Assembly (NCBI RefSeq): GCF_000001735.4 | Contig: NC_003075.7 | Span: forward strand, 10,355,001 to 10,419,000 | DNA length: 64,000 bases | Source: Arabidopsis thaliana | Taxonomy: Eukaryota > Streptophyta > Magnoliopsida > Brassicales > Brassicaceae | Direction: 5' to 3' | Shown: one piece after another, positions 44,294 through 56,714 of the stretch | Layout: each line of letters starts with the position of its first letter | Position numbering within the stretch: position 1 is the first letter of the stretch | Translations under genes and position numbers: made by a program | Notes under the pieces: generated by a model | Told to the model about the DNA's origin: nothing | Seen by the model: only the letters and a program-made list of their open reading frames with translations | Database searches by the model: none

Positions 44294-46430
44294 TATTGAT
44301 CCCAAAATAAAATGAGAACCGGTCAAGTTTAGTTTGATCTATTTGAGTTCGGTTTACGTCGGTTTTCTTCAAAATTTGGATGTGATTTAGCTTTGAAACG
44401 AACCAATTAGTGTATCATGTTTTACACGTATAACATAGCGTTGAAACGAACCAATGTATCACGGTTCTTATTGTTTGGTGAAGAAAAATTTAATATTGGG
44501 GACATTTTCTCATATTTTATTTGGTAAGATGTTGAATTTCCGGTTAACTTAATTGTAAATTTTTCTTTTAAATTATTGCTTGGTTTCTTGAGAAAAAGAA
44601 AACCCATAACAATCAAATCTTATGATAAATTGAGTTATGGGGTTTGCTTGAGAAGTAATTGGTTTCTTCGCTTGTAAATTTAGTGTTCGTTTGGTCCACT
44701 TTCATGGGAGGAATCTGCTATTTGCCAATATGCTTGCTAATGTGAGCTGTATAAAAACTTTATTTGCTATTGTGAACTGAACCAAGGGAGAGATACCTTG
44801 GAAAATTCGGCTAAACATTTGATAATGATACACATTGCTTAAACAAAACAAATTGATACCTTAAAAATTGGTTTGACTTCGGATTAGATATATGGTCCAA
44901 ATTTGTATCCATTCGTCTATATATTAATCAACATGTAACCTTATTTTATATTATGGAATGTTACATGTCATCTATTGACACTTGCCTTACATATTCATGA
45001 AATTTTAAAGTTTGCTGAAAATTTATTTACTCAGATCAGTTCCACACTTCCACTAATCCTAGTTTACATTGAATATCGAACAGTAAAGATTAAACATTAT
45101 ACTTTCTTCTTCAACGTATATAATATTATCTTAACTTCATAAGCCGAAAATTTAACGGCGATGTCGATGGTTAGAAACTTAGAATTGTTAATATTCTTAT
45201 CTTACTTTTCTACATTTTTTTTTGTTTTGTATTTTCACGTCAATGTTTTTTTGTCAACAGGTTATATTCCATTTTGTATGGAGACATTTACGTACCAAAA
45301 AAGTTCATAGCCATCTCAGCTTTACCAAGATAGTCGGATTGCTGAGCTGTGTTTTCTAGATACGTTTACATTACGCTGATTTTGTTTTTTTGTTTGTAAA
45401 TAGAAAATATCTAATTTGCTATCACATACTGATATAAATGTTTGAATCATTAGCCAGTTGTTCATAAAAATAAATAAAGACTTAAATAACAGTATCTTAG
45501 AGTTGACCACCAAAAAAAAAAATGTTTAACCGTATCTGACAAAGTGACTACTTTGACAGTTAAAATCAATTACAAGAAGATTAATTTTGTAATTTTGACA
45601 TTTAAATTCTTTCATCAATAAAAAAATGGGTAATATTAGAGGATAACCAAATTTGACAGCATAATTAAGAAAATAGCTTTCGTACAGAAAAGTTGGGTAA
45701 ATAACTTTTTTGAGCCTGCAAAATAACTATTTTACCCTTTACAGATGAGAGAAACTCTTTCTTTCCGACAATAGCTGCTACATCTAGGGAACAAAAGACA
45801 ATATGAAGTAATGATTACACCGCTACTTCTTAAAAAATCATTCAATATTAGACCACTACTTATTAAAATCACACGCAATATCTCTTATACTTTAAAAATG
45901 TATATGTAAAAAAAAACTTAGTTAAAAGATAGCCATTTAGAAACAGTTGTGATTGAGTATAGAAGTGTTGCATAAGATATTTAAGGACATGCTATTTATT
46001 TTTATTACATTAGAATGTAGGTTTATTGTTTTGACAATATGGTAAATGGTTTCAACAGAGATAAGCAAACCACATATGTGTTATTTATAGATTACATGTG
46101 ATTGTACAAATTTGCATGTGATTATAAAAAAAAACATGAATCATGAATCAGTAACTTACTTGTGATTTTAGTAGAAAACATGGATTATTAGTAAAATGCA
46201 CATTATCTTTAAAAAATATTATCTTATCAAAAAATACAAACGTTTTAGGAAAATATACATATCAAATAGAAAAATAGCATGAATTATTCAAAAATTACAT
46301 GCTATCGTTTGAATTGAGACACACGGATCATTGTAATTTTAGTAAAGAACAAATATTATTTAAAAGAAACTTTGAAAAATACAATGTTTTAGAATAAAAA
46401 TACATGTCAACAAAAGTAAACGGCGGTGGT
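44294..46430. other. AT-rich spacer after S40-3
   Basis: Roughly the first 250 bases fit a 3' UTR. The rest is AT-rich with no supported gene on either strand. Confidence 0.45.
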
Positions 46431-46600
46431 GATGAATACGGAAGAGGCGGTGGTGTTATGGATATGATGGTGGTGAATACGGAGGCGGTAGTGTTTACAG
46501 ATCTAGTAATACTAAATACGGAGGAGGCGGTGGTGTTACAGATCTAGTGGTGGTTATTGTTGTAAGGGAAGAAGAGGTTATGGAAGCTTTAGTAGTAAAG
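46431..46600 (+). pseudogene. Glycine-rich protein relic
   Basis: This GC-richer patch, in AT-rich surroundings, has three imperfect copies of a GAATACGGAGGAGGCGGT-type unit. In pieces it reads like glycine-rich protein (GYDGGEYGGGSVYRSS, KYGGGGG, GGYCCKGRRGYGS). No start codon, continuous frame or splice context joins them. It looks like a broken fragment of a glycine-rich protein gene, but an unrelated GGT-rich repeat cannot be excluded. Confidence 0.45.
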
Positions 46601-46940
46601 CTATTTGCCTATAAAACTATTTGTCCCCTCAACCAAAATCCTATTATAAGAATATGAGAGTAATTTAAAGTTGGTTTCCGACAGGTACTATACGTCCATG
46701 ATTAGTTTCTATAATATTATGGATTTCATGGTCATCTAGTACATATACCCATAAAAAAATGGTATATTTTATATGAGAAGTATCGCATCATGTCAATAGA
46801 AGGGTAAAAATGTATAAATAAGACATGAAATTTAAAACAAGAAAAAATCAAACAATTATAAAATCTACAAGAAAACCTATATAATTAAAAAAAAAAACAC
46901 TATTTATACATACTCGGTAATAAATTCAACTAACTTAATG
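46601..46940. other. Spacer and XTH29 3' UTR
   Basis: AT-rich sequence without coding signal. The right end is the 3' flank of the minus-strand XTH29 gene. Confidence 0.45.
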
Positions 46941-49248
46941 CTATAGGTCAGCCGATACAACCGGCGTAGACCGATTCCGTCGCCGTTTCTTACGTGCTTT
47001 ATGCACTTTAGGATGACTACCACCAAACTTTAACCGTCCAGTATCTCTAAACCGGTTCTTCTCAGCCGTCACAATAACACACTCCGGTGGAGGCACCGAG
47101 TATCGAATGGTGTCATAACAATACGAATAATACATATAACGTTCTCGGAACCGTCGCATAGCAGTTGCTTGTTTAGGACTAATGGTTGAGTAGTCATTGC
47201 TCATGAGAAATTGGTCGGAGACAGAACAATTTATGTTATTGTAATTACCGATGTTGTTGTTGTTGTTTTCTCCGGGGAATGAGTCAGAGACATTACAACC
47301 GTCGAGGGCTATATCTTTGAATTCGGAAACAAAAGGTGAAAATGTGTAGTCGACGCCGAATTTTCCACCGGAAGTAGCCCAACTTGAGGCGTCCCAAATG
47401 GTTGCATAGAGAGACATTGGCTTTTGTGGATAGTCTCCATTCATTTCCTCTTTTCTTAGGATTTCTCTTATTGGTACATCATCTACCCAAAATCTGCAAA
47501 TTACAAATTAATCAACTTTTTGTAATGTTGTTACTAAGAGATTTTATTCTGTAGTTATAACCACATTGTGATTTTAATGTTCATAATTTTCTTGGCTAAA
47601 GCTTGTGTTATTCATGAGTCTTCAATTTTAACAAAATCAAACTGATTTTAGAAAATAAACATTAATGATATATTTGATTAAAACAGAATTTTAATAGAAA
47701 AATTGAATCGAAACTAAATTCTATCCAAAGTGATATATGTACCAAATTTGGTTATTATATCATTTTCCTACACTTAAATCCAAATTATACATTGTTAAAT
47801 GCGTGTAAATGAGACTAAGCCAATAGTGAAATGAAATCTGTGTTGCCGTGTCAATTTTTGCGTTGACTAAACTAAATGTATACTACTAAACAACACTTTA
47901 TGTCTTAATGGAAAGTTAAGTTGACGACAAAAAAAAAATGTATACTAAACAACAACCACTTATAGTTAATATTATATAGATATTTCATGCATGATCGCAC
48001 TGTCAAATTAATTCATAAACCATAAACACCATCATTCTCATAATCGGAAAAAGTCCTTAGAGATCACCTAACTAATTATGGTTCTTCTTTTCTTCTTCTT
48101 TTTTAATAATCCAAACAATACCATTTTAATCTCATAATCTTGAAAACCTTATAGTAGAATGTCTAACAACTTTATTTATTTATTTATTAAATGATCATAA
48201 ATAAAAGTGAACTTAAAAAGATGAAAAAGAGAGAAAGAGGACTAACATTATTTTGGTAGGGGTCCAAAGGATGCTATAACGGTGAAACTCCTTGGAAGGA
48301 TCAAACCAAAGACGGTAGCGTTCTTCGCGGCCGCGGTTTGTGCTACCGTTTCCATACATATTCGTTTGAAATCGCCAAGGCTTTCCTTCTAGGTTCCCTA
48401 AAAACTCTATGTCTAGTTCGTCATGGTCCTTCACAAACACATCACCATTTGATGTCTGCATAATTTACAAATTGCACACGTTAATTCAATCATTTTTTTT
48501 TCAGTATATGTTTCTAAATTGTTTGACAATCAAATTCAAAAAATTAGTGATTTACATAGAAAGCGACGACGATACCAGCCGTGTACGCTCCTGGCAACTT
48601 TATCAACGAACTGAAAAACCCATGTTGATACATGCTTGAAGAGATAAATCCGGACCCTAATCAAATTCATTTTATAAATTCAATGATTTGATTAGTGATC
48701 CTCTAACAAGATACTAGAACACATGTAGAAAATGATAGTTTATAAAACGGGAAAATAAACTTTGCAAAATTGCAAAAACAGTGACAAGAAGAGATTGCAT
48801 CTACTATCATTCAACTTACATAAAGAAATAATGATTTGACTATATAATGAATAAAGATTTTGCAAAGTTTCATGTTAATTGATGAAAGACTGTATAATGC
48901 CATAATCATGTAACGTACAATTCTGACCCTTTCGCGTTACTAAACCTATCCAGTTTCATGTTCATGCAATTTACAAAATTATATATACAAATTAATACTA
49001 TATATATAGAAACATGATTCAAAGACAAGAAAATTACCAGTGTATTTGTCGAGGAGTAATCGAACGCTACGATCATCAGGAGATCGGATGAGATTACCTT
49101 CACCAAACAAATGAGAAAGACCTTCATCGAAGAATATCGGATTTATGTTCTCCAATCCCAAAACGCATCTACATGATACCATCATCACCATCATAATTAT
49201 TACCACTAATCGATTATCAATCCATAAAAGATAGATTGAATCTCTCAT
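46941..49248 (-). CDS. XTH29: Xyloglucan endotransglucosylase/hydrolase 29
   Basis: Four exons on the minus strand (49248-49038, 48656-48556, 48455-48247, 47493-46941) encode 357 residues. The N-terminus has a hydrophobic signal or anchor segment (VVIIMMVMMVSC). The GH16 active site reads DELDIEFLG, with nucleophile E117 and acid/base E121, then an NMYGNGS glycosylation sequon nearby. The protein is longer than most XTHs (about 290 residues) because of an asparagine-rich insert (GENNNNNIGNYNN) and a basic C-terminal tail with KARKKRRRN. This places it in group III-B with XTH27-30, hydrolysing or rejoining xyloglucan in the cell wall. Known XTHs typically read DEIDFEFLG; the Ile/Leu changes are usual for this subgroup. 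Matches At4g18990. Confidence 0.92.
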
Positions 49249-50175
49249 ATCTTTTGTTCTATTTTTTGTTTCAAATCCAGAAAAAAAAAAGAAGAAGAGA
49301 AAATTGGTTAACTTTCTCTTTCTTTGTATGGTCTAAGATCTTTGTTGTTGTTTATGTTTTCTTACGATGCGTCAAAGTGGGAAAGATGACCATGGAATGG
49401 TCTAAAGTTTGGCTTTTCTCCTTCATTAAAATTGTTAAAAAGCCATTCGTTTTCTTAGATAACTACCGAATTGCCATTGGTTTTTACATTTTAGTAGATA
49501 ATAATAGTAAACTAGAGCATACCAGATTGAATATATAATTTAACAAAAAAATTGACATGGCAAATTGATTAGATATAACAATTCTAGGCTTGATCCATAT
49601 TTATCTTTATTCAGTAGATAATTTGAGTAAAGGTCAGCTCTGATGTGAACAAATGAATTCAGATACAATTTGTTGTATGAAATTTTTTCCAATGAAAATG
49701 TATTTATTTATTGATTTTCATCATTTTTATTAGGATGGAGATTGAAAAATATTAATTAGTGAATAAATCCAAAAGGAAATGTAAAAGTTCTTAAATTTTA
49801 AATTTATTGGTTTCAAAATAGATAATTATTGAAATGTAACTTACATTCGTTCTCTCTTCTAAACATTGTTTGTTATCACTAAAGATGTTAAAGAATCTAT
49901 AGTTACATTTATTACTCAATTAAAATAAATTTTGTTTTGAGAAAATCTTTATTGGAGTAAAAGAATGGAATATAGAAAATTTCCTTTTTTTCAAAATAAG
50001 TTTTTTTCTCTCCGCGTTTTTGCTGACAGAAAAAAAAACTCACAATCCGATAGCTTGGACTTCACGAAGCTAAGTTGTTATACATATAAACGGCGGCCAC
50101 TCTTCTATAAAAGACTTGTTCTTATCAAACATTCTGCGAAGTGCGAATTCAACAACACAGCGAGCGAAAGAAATC
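49249..50175. other. Divergent promoter region between XTH29 and IWS2
   Basis: About 0.9 kb separates the two start codons. XTH29's leader and promoter are on the left. IWS2's leader starts near 50100, where composition is less AT-rich. Short open frames here (49236-49538, 49965-50234) show no recognisable protein; the second overlaps the IWS2 first exon in another frame. Confidence 0.45.
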
Positions 50176-52339
50176 ATGAGTCACGAAGAGAATACGTAAT
50201 GCTTTCTTCTTCTTCTTCCTTTTGTTTTCTATGAAATATAATCTACTGTTTATGCAAAGAACTAGGGTTTTCAAGTTTCGTTTCTGTATCGTAGAAGCGG
50301 TTCTGTAGATTTCGTCTCTTTATGTTCGAGTACAATACTGAGAATTAGGGTTTTTTGATCATCAATACTTCATTCGATTTCGCTTCATAGAAACATAGCT
50401 ACTTTTAAGTTTGATGACACGATACATCGATTTTTTTTTGTTCTTCATTACAATATCTAGGGTTTTAACGTTTTCCTTGTTCTTTCTCTACTTATGTGCA
50501 GGATGCAAGAGTTAGACTCTTCTAACGATGAATGGGTGAAAGAACTTGAAGGAGAGAACGAGGAATCGAAATTCACAGGGAGGAGATTAGTTAAAAAGTC
50601 GATTTCTGTTCCTGAATTGGTAGACGAAGTTGAAGAAGATCTCGACGATTTTACAGAACCTGCGGATGATTTTAATGACAAAGTAGGGAAGAAGAGACAG
50701 AGGAAGAAGAAAGATGAGTCTGGTCTTGAGAAGACAAAAAAGAACAAGAAGCAAAATTCCGAAGAGGTTCAAGAGATGTGGGATTCAATTACGAACAACA
50801 CTAACTCACAGGTTTGTTTGTTGTATAAATCTTTGGCTCATTGTTCTGTTCTCTTGAGATTCATAAGTTTGATTCTCTCTGTCTTTATTGTTTAACAGTA
50901 TGGTGATAAGGTCGTAGTAAAACCTCCTAAGAAAAAAGATGAAGATGCTGAGGAGATAAAAAAACTGTTCAGTCTTAGGAAAAAGAAGAGCAAGTGCGAT
51001 AAAACCTCCATGGAGATTGGGATGCAAGTAGAACAAGTGATGGCGAATCTTGAAATCGCGGTAGAAGACGACGTAATTTGTAACAGAGAAGGAAAACCCG
51101 CCATTAATAAACTCATGAAGTTACCTCTTCTCAATGAAACTCTCTCAAAGTAAGTAACACAAGATTCATCAAACTCTTCTTTAATCTTTTGAGTGATTAA
51201 AGTTTCTCTATCTTTAACTGAAATTTCTTATCTTTAACAGGAAACCTCTTCAAGGTGAGTTCTTAGACCATGGAGTACTTAACCTTCTCAAGAATTGGCT
51301 CGAGCCGCTTCCTGATGGTAGCTTGCCGAATATAAACATCCGCAGTGCCGTTTTGATGATTCTCAACGATGTATGAACCTTTTTCTCTCTCTCAATCCAT
51401 AATAATAAGCTCTAGATATCATTTACTAAGAAATATCAGATCTCACCTTTGTTTCGTTCTGTGTTGCAGTTTCGTATCGATCTTGATCAAGACTCTAGAA
51501 GAGAACAGTTGATCAAGAGCGGTCTCGGGAAGGTCATAATGTTCTTATCAAAATCAGATGAAGAAACTACACCTAATAGGAGACTCGCTAATGATATAAT
51601 CAACAAATGGGTATGTATAAGCAGTTTTTGAGGTTTGGTTCTATCGGTTTCTCGTTGCTTACCTCTGTTCTTGATTTTACTTCTTATTTTGCAGGGCCGT
51701 ATCATTTATAATAAGAGCACAAGATATGATAACATGTTTACTCAGGAGGAACTTGATGAGCAACGGCAAATACTATTAAGAAGACAGACCAAAACAGCTC
51801 CTAAGGTGTCTGGAACAAGAGCTAGAGACTTTAATACAGATATTGACCTTTATGAGTAAGTTTCTATTTGTGTTTAACTTGGACTTGTACCATCATTTCA
51901 GCTTAAAAACAATTTTGTTTTTGGTAATCTGAAAAATCTAATGGGGGAAAAAATGCAGGAAACCAATATCCAGGCTAGGAACTTGGACAGGAAGAGCAAG
52001 AGCAAAAATACCAACAACAATGTCGATGGACTTTAAGATCCGTCCTCCATCGAAGGTTGACATTAACCAAGAAGAGGAACCTTGTTCCAAGTGGCAAATG
52101 GAAAAAAGACATAAAAACGTAAGTTTCCTGCATTAACATATAGAAGATGATCACTACTTGCATTGCATCATGATGGTTTTCTGCATCAATGACTATTTTT
52201 GATTTGAAAACTAAGAGAAAATATGATACCTTTGTGACAGCTAACCGTAAAACAGAAGCAGCAAAAGAACATCAGGAAAGGGGGCATGCAAGCATTGAAG
52301 CTTAGTGTAGACGGACGCACTATGCTCAAGTACTTGTAG
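50176..52339 (+). CDS. IWS2: IWS1/SPN1-type transcription elongation factor
   Basis: Eight exons (50176-50195, 50502-50811, 50899-51149, 51241-51370, 51470-51610, 51695-51855, 51959-52118, 52241-52339) encode about 423 residues. A tiny first coding exon (MSHEENT) joins in frame to MQELDSSNDEW. The first 130 residues are acidic and lysine-rich. The TFIIS N-terminal/LW domain (LLNETLSKKPLQGEFLDHGV, then GVLNLLKNWLEPLPDGSLP and NKWGRIIYNKS) forms the middle, about residues 190-300. The C-terminus has DIDLYE and a basic tail. IWS1 proteins travel with RNA polymerase II and Spt6; Arabidopsis IWS1 works with BES1 in brassinosteroid responses, and this is the second paralog. The start in exon 1 is preferred because the spliced frame is continuous; published models may begin elsewhere. 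Matches At4g19000. Confidence 0.88.
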
Positions 52340-52570
52340 AGATCATTTACCAGAGATGTTTTGGACACATCAATTGCAAAATCCATGGTGAATTTCTACA
52401 CACATTGTGTTTAGTGTTTTATGTAGTGAGATTATTCTTAGTTTATAGAACTCAAAAGTGTGACTAGAGTGAATGAGTGTTATCAAAAACATAAAGAGTT
52501 AATATATCCATTTGGTTCGTAAGATTTTTCCAATAGAAGTTATTACCAAAAACGTTTACACAGAGTAGCA

Positions 52571-53582
52571 TCAGACAGAGAACTTGACGCCTTCATCATC
52601 TGCTGATGTTCCCTTGAACAATGCAAGCTTGCCCTTGTTCTCTAGCAGCTTTAAGGCCCTCATTAGAATCGTCCGATCAATCCCTTGAAGTTCTGAAACA
52701 TCAAAGAGAACATTTGGTTACCATTTCACATTGTGTGACACAAACAAAATCATATTAGAAAAACTAGAATTAGAGTTAAATACCTGTTCCAAGTGATTCT
52801 GTCCCTGAACGTATTTCTTCAACAGTCATAACACTGTCCTCTAATCCATTATCTCTCACCTGATACATGACATCGATTAGAGAAACCGATTTTTTTGAAA
52901 GTTTCTTTGATTAATTCACATGTGACTCACAAACTGAAGAACAATGTCTGCCCAATCTTGAATCCGGTGCCACAGAATAAGACATTTCCTATGCCCTTTA
53001 TCTAACCACTCCGCACGCCCTGACAATAGATAAAAAATGACACATTCAAATGAAACTATGAGACTAAGAAACCTCATTCTACCACCGGAAAATGAACTCA
53101 TAAAACCAAAAAAACGTAAAGACACAAGCCGCTTGAACGACTCAGAATCTAACCTTCACCAACAATGGCTGAAAGAAATGTTTCCCTTGCTTCATGACTT
53201 AGAGATCCTACAAACGAAATGAAACTAATGCTTTAAAACACTTCCCTTGAAAACATAGAAAACCACAAGATTAACAGCGAAACGATAAGACAGAAGGATC
53301 ATACTATCAATGGCAGAGTTTGAGAAGAGAGGGAAATCTTCTTCAACACCAATCAAGAAAATCTTTTGGGATTTGCAGTAATCCAAAATAAGCTCTTTCC
53401 AGAGCTGTATCTGTTTCTCACGAGTGTCCCTCACAGGCTGCAAACTGAAAAGAGAAACATTTCTTCAATCTATAATCTTTAAGAGAAAAAAAAAAAGAGA
53501 AACTTTGAAGAAGAGTTTGATACGTGAAGTATGGAGGATAATTGAAGAATTGAGGAAGCTTGAAATCAGCCAATTTCTGCAT
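52571..53582 (-). CDS. VPS25: ESCRT-II subunit VPS25
   Basis: Six exons on the minus strand (53582-53524, 53444-53305, 53207-53154, 53019-52931, 52859-52784, 52692-52571) encode 179 residues, the usual VPS25 length. The start MQKLADFKLPQFFNYPPYFT and the following QLWKELILDYC match the first winged-helix domain, with the PPYF motif that binds VPS22/VPS36. The second winged helix follows (RAEWLDKGHRKCLILWHR, then a helix ending in RALKLLENKGKLALF). VPS25 links ESCRT-II to ESCRT-III for sorting ubiquitinated membrane proteins into multivesicular bodies. For exon 3, a donor at 53153 rather than 53159 keeps the conserved VGEGRAEW. The gene converges with IWS2, their stop codons 231 bases apart. 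Matches At4g19003. Confidence 0.93.
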
Positions 53583-54348
53583 CTTTGGACCTCAATATCT
53601 ATTCACAAATAAAAACAGAGCTCATTGGATTATTCTGCAAATATGCTAATTCGAATTAACGCAAAGAGATTCCCAAAATAGCTCTAACCGATTCAATTTT
53701 CGATTTTGAAGCATTATTGAGAAATCGAATCACCAAAACCCCAACATTAGAAATCTAAAACCCAGAAACAACAATCAAAATCTATTGTTCCCAGAGAAGA
53801 AAGCTATGTTTTTGTAGAAGAAATCAGATCTGGATTATGTCAATCCAACAGCATCTACCGATGATCCCTAAAATCTATTCCCCAGAAGACAAAACATTTA
53901 GAGAGCGAGCAGCTTACGAAGCAGACAGATGAGCTGGAGTCTTTGAGACTTGACTGCTCTGTTTCAAAATCTCAAAATCGGAAAATTTTGATTGAAACGA
54001 AACGATGGTGATAATTGGGGTTTAATATGTTTTGACTATTTTACCCTTACACTTTTCATTTCAGAAGTTGACAATTTGGATTCATTCCACTATTTGAGAT
54101 TTATGAGTTTTTCACACGTCTAATAACAAAAGTTGGACCATTTGTTATGCAAATAGGCTTAAGCCTTAAAGGCAACACTAACGATGAAACTCAACTTAAT
54201 AGGATAGATTCATGTGTCTGTGGAGAACAAAGTTCAAAAGTATAACTGTAATACCTAAAAACTTAAAAGGAAGTTGCATTTAATCCTCAGAGAATGTTAC
54301 AATCTGTAGCTTAAACGAACAGTGAAGGAAAAAAGAGGAAAGAAGAGT
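53583..54348. other. VPS25 promoter and RPN9B 3' UTR
   Basis: The left half holds the VPS25 leader, possibly with a leader intron between about 53590 and 53940. The right half is the RPN9B 3' flank. No further gene is seen. Confidence 0.5.
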
Positions 54349-56347
54349 TTAAGCTGCAACAAGATCAGGTGTCTCGGCCTCAACAGATAACAATGTGGTG
54401 TGAACCTTATCGACCCAGCTGTCTAGCTGATCCCTCAATGACTTGATCTGCGGTATTCCTAACACCCTCGGTTGCGCCCATGAGACGTAAACTGTTCCAT
54501 TCACCTGATCTAGTATTCCCTCTATCAAGTGCACCTGCAATAACTCATTCTCCTCAGTTTTCACAATCAACCAATACAGAATCACACATTCAAGAAGATT
54601 TCGAGTCTGCGTCTTGCCAATCTTCTTTAGATTTTTAATGTTACTGATAGAATGAGATAGAGAGAAAGAGAGAGGAAAGAAAAAGGTACTCACCGATAAG
54701 CTCTTCATGAGAAGGTGCTCAACATCTTCGATTGAAAGTTTAGTACGCTCGGCAATGACACTCAAAGGTATGGTCCTATCTTCAGCAGGTCGGCTGTGGC
54801 AAAGATGTTATATACAAGTTAAGTACTAAGTTTGTTTTCATCTGTATATGGGTATAAGATGACTCCTACAGAGAATGAATACCTGAAAATGATCTCAATA
54901 AGGCAGAGAATGTTGATCTTCTCTAATAGTTTCTTCTCATTCTCAACCAGTGCTGGTTGAGCACTCAACGATGCATTGTGCACACGACAGAGTTCTTGGT
55001 ACTGAACTAAATCTCCGTGGTTGAATGCTTGTAGAATGTGGTAAAGCCATTCCACATTTGTTCCAAGCAGACTTTTCAACTGCCATAACATATATAACAT
55101 GTCAGTGTTCTTTTATCTATAATGGTGAATAAATCTGTGGTTTGCTAATTTGGAGGATGAAGGGAAACTTACAATTGGATGGGCTAACAGTTCCCCAAAG
55201 TTATAGATATTCTCCCCAAGTAGAGCTGAAAGCGACAAATCAAAAGCCAAATCCTGAAAGAAACGAAAGTATATGATATTAACATTTTGATTGGAACACA
55301 AAGCAATTTACAGAGATAAAGCATTTTTCACTGTAAGTTTCCTTTCATAGAGTGCTAATACTTATCCAAAATTGCTAAAAGACCATTTGGTAACGTAACG
55401 ACTACATATATCATATATGAATGATTAGAACATTCAGAGGGACGTACCAGCTTAAATGATTCCGAGAGTGAGTCCACAGACGTATAAGCGAGGTAAAGAA
55501 GAGCATTTTTATAGAACTCAGAGAACTCTTGACGGACTTTATGGTACTGAGAAGAGACCCAAAAGAAGTTGGCATAAACTGATGGATCAATGTCAGTCAT
55601 ACTATCAAGCAGGCTTTTTCCATCGTCCAAGATTTTCTTGCACTCCTTCTGGTCACCTTGCTCAAGCTTGAACAAAGCTATTTGTGTTTCTATATAGCTA
55701 ATTGGTTCATTTATCCTTGACTCTTTAGTAGCTTTAAGCTTCTCAATCACTCCTTCAAGATAACTAACTGCAGCTTCTTTCTCAGGATACTGTCGGGAGA
55801 CTACAACAGCGAAATGCGCAAGCTTCAGAAGATTGATCCTCGTCTCAAAGTCAGTGATGAAATTGTTGTAAAGCTGTATTAAAGCATCTCCAGCCTGCAA
55901 AGATTATGAACATAAACAGGGGGAAACACGTCATTAACAAATCTGTAAACCTTGTAAAGCTGAGTTTTTGGGTATCTCTGAGCTAAAATATTCGAAAGCT
56001 TTGGTCACAGAAGTGCGATAATTCACCAATACAAAGCTTTTCAATGAATCTGAAAAATCACCTAAGAGTCGGAACGAATCCTTCAGATCTCTCTATAAAC
56101 CCAAGTCTAACATGACGACTCCTATTAACTTTCTCGAGATCTATGAACCCTAATCACACAGAAGAACTACGAAACGATGAAAATTCAAGAGATTGACCTG
56201 AAAGACAGAGAGAGCGATGAACTGCTCGAGCTTAAGAGTGAGCTGATGCCAGAGCTTCTTCTGGTACAGATCTGCGAGCGAATTGTACCACTCACCAAGC
56301 TCTGGGTGCGCATTTTTCTGCGATTCAAGGTATTGTAGAGCAGCCAT
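54349..56347 (-). CDS. RPN9B: 26S proteasome lid subunit RPN9 (PCI domain)
   Basis: Six exons on the minus strand (56347-56198, 55894-55448, 55253-55173, 55079-54883, 54793-54694, 54534-54349) encode 386 residues. The first 270 residues are helical repeats. The C-terminal PCI domain is visible in the segment from INILCLIEIIF to TIPLSVIAERTKLSIEDVEHLLMKSLS (a winged-helix pattern), then VHLIEGILDQVNGTVYVSW. RPN9 belongs to the 19S regulatory-particle lid and helps hold the deubiquitinase RPN11 and RPN10 in place; the complex acts in cytosol and nucleus. Arabidopsis has two copies, and this one matches RPN9b (At4g19006). Sequence is intact throughout. Confidence 0.93.
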
Positions 56348-56714
56348 GGTAGATTTTCGAAGAAACAGAAGGCAAAGCTTCGATCTTGTATCGGTTTGGG
56401 AGTAAGAAATCCAGAAAAACCCAGCCTTTTAGTAAACTATATTTCTTGAGCTCAAAGACAAGTATTGGGCGATAAATGCAATAGCCAACGATTAAAAGGA
56501 CTTTTATGTAAATAAAATACTAAGGCTAAAATTACATTTTGGGCTCAGAAAGAATTTTTGTTTCCGTATTGGGTTACAATGCTTTATTCACTGAGAATCA
56601 AAGAATGTGTCTGTTTATTTCTTTTGATGCTACAAAACCAATGAATTGAGTTATGAAGGCTATATTAGTGGATCTCTCTGTCTGCTACTTATTACCAAAC
56701 AAATGAAGAAAGAA
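56348..56714. other. RPN9B promoter and 4CLL6 3' UTR
   Basis: Short spacer with GGGCT/GGGC motifs near 56468 and 56540 upstream of RPN9B, and the 3' flank of the next minus-strand gene. No gene is seen. Confidence 0.5.

Noticed and set aside
44062..44326. Antisense open frames over S40-3
   Set aside because: They are shadows of the sense coding sequence; the sense frame has a clear DUF584 motif.
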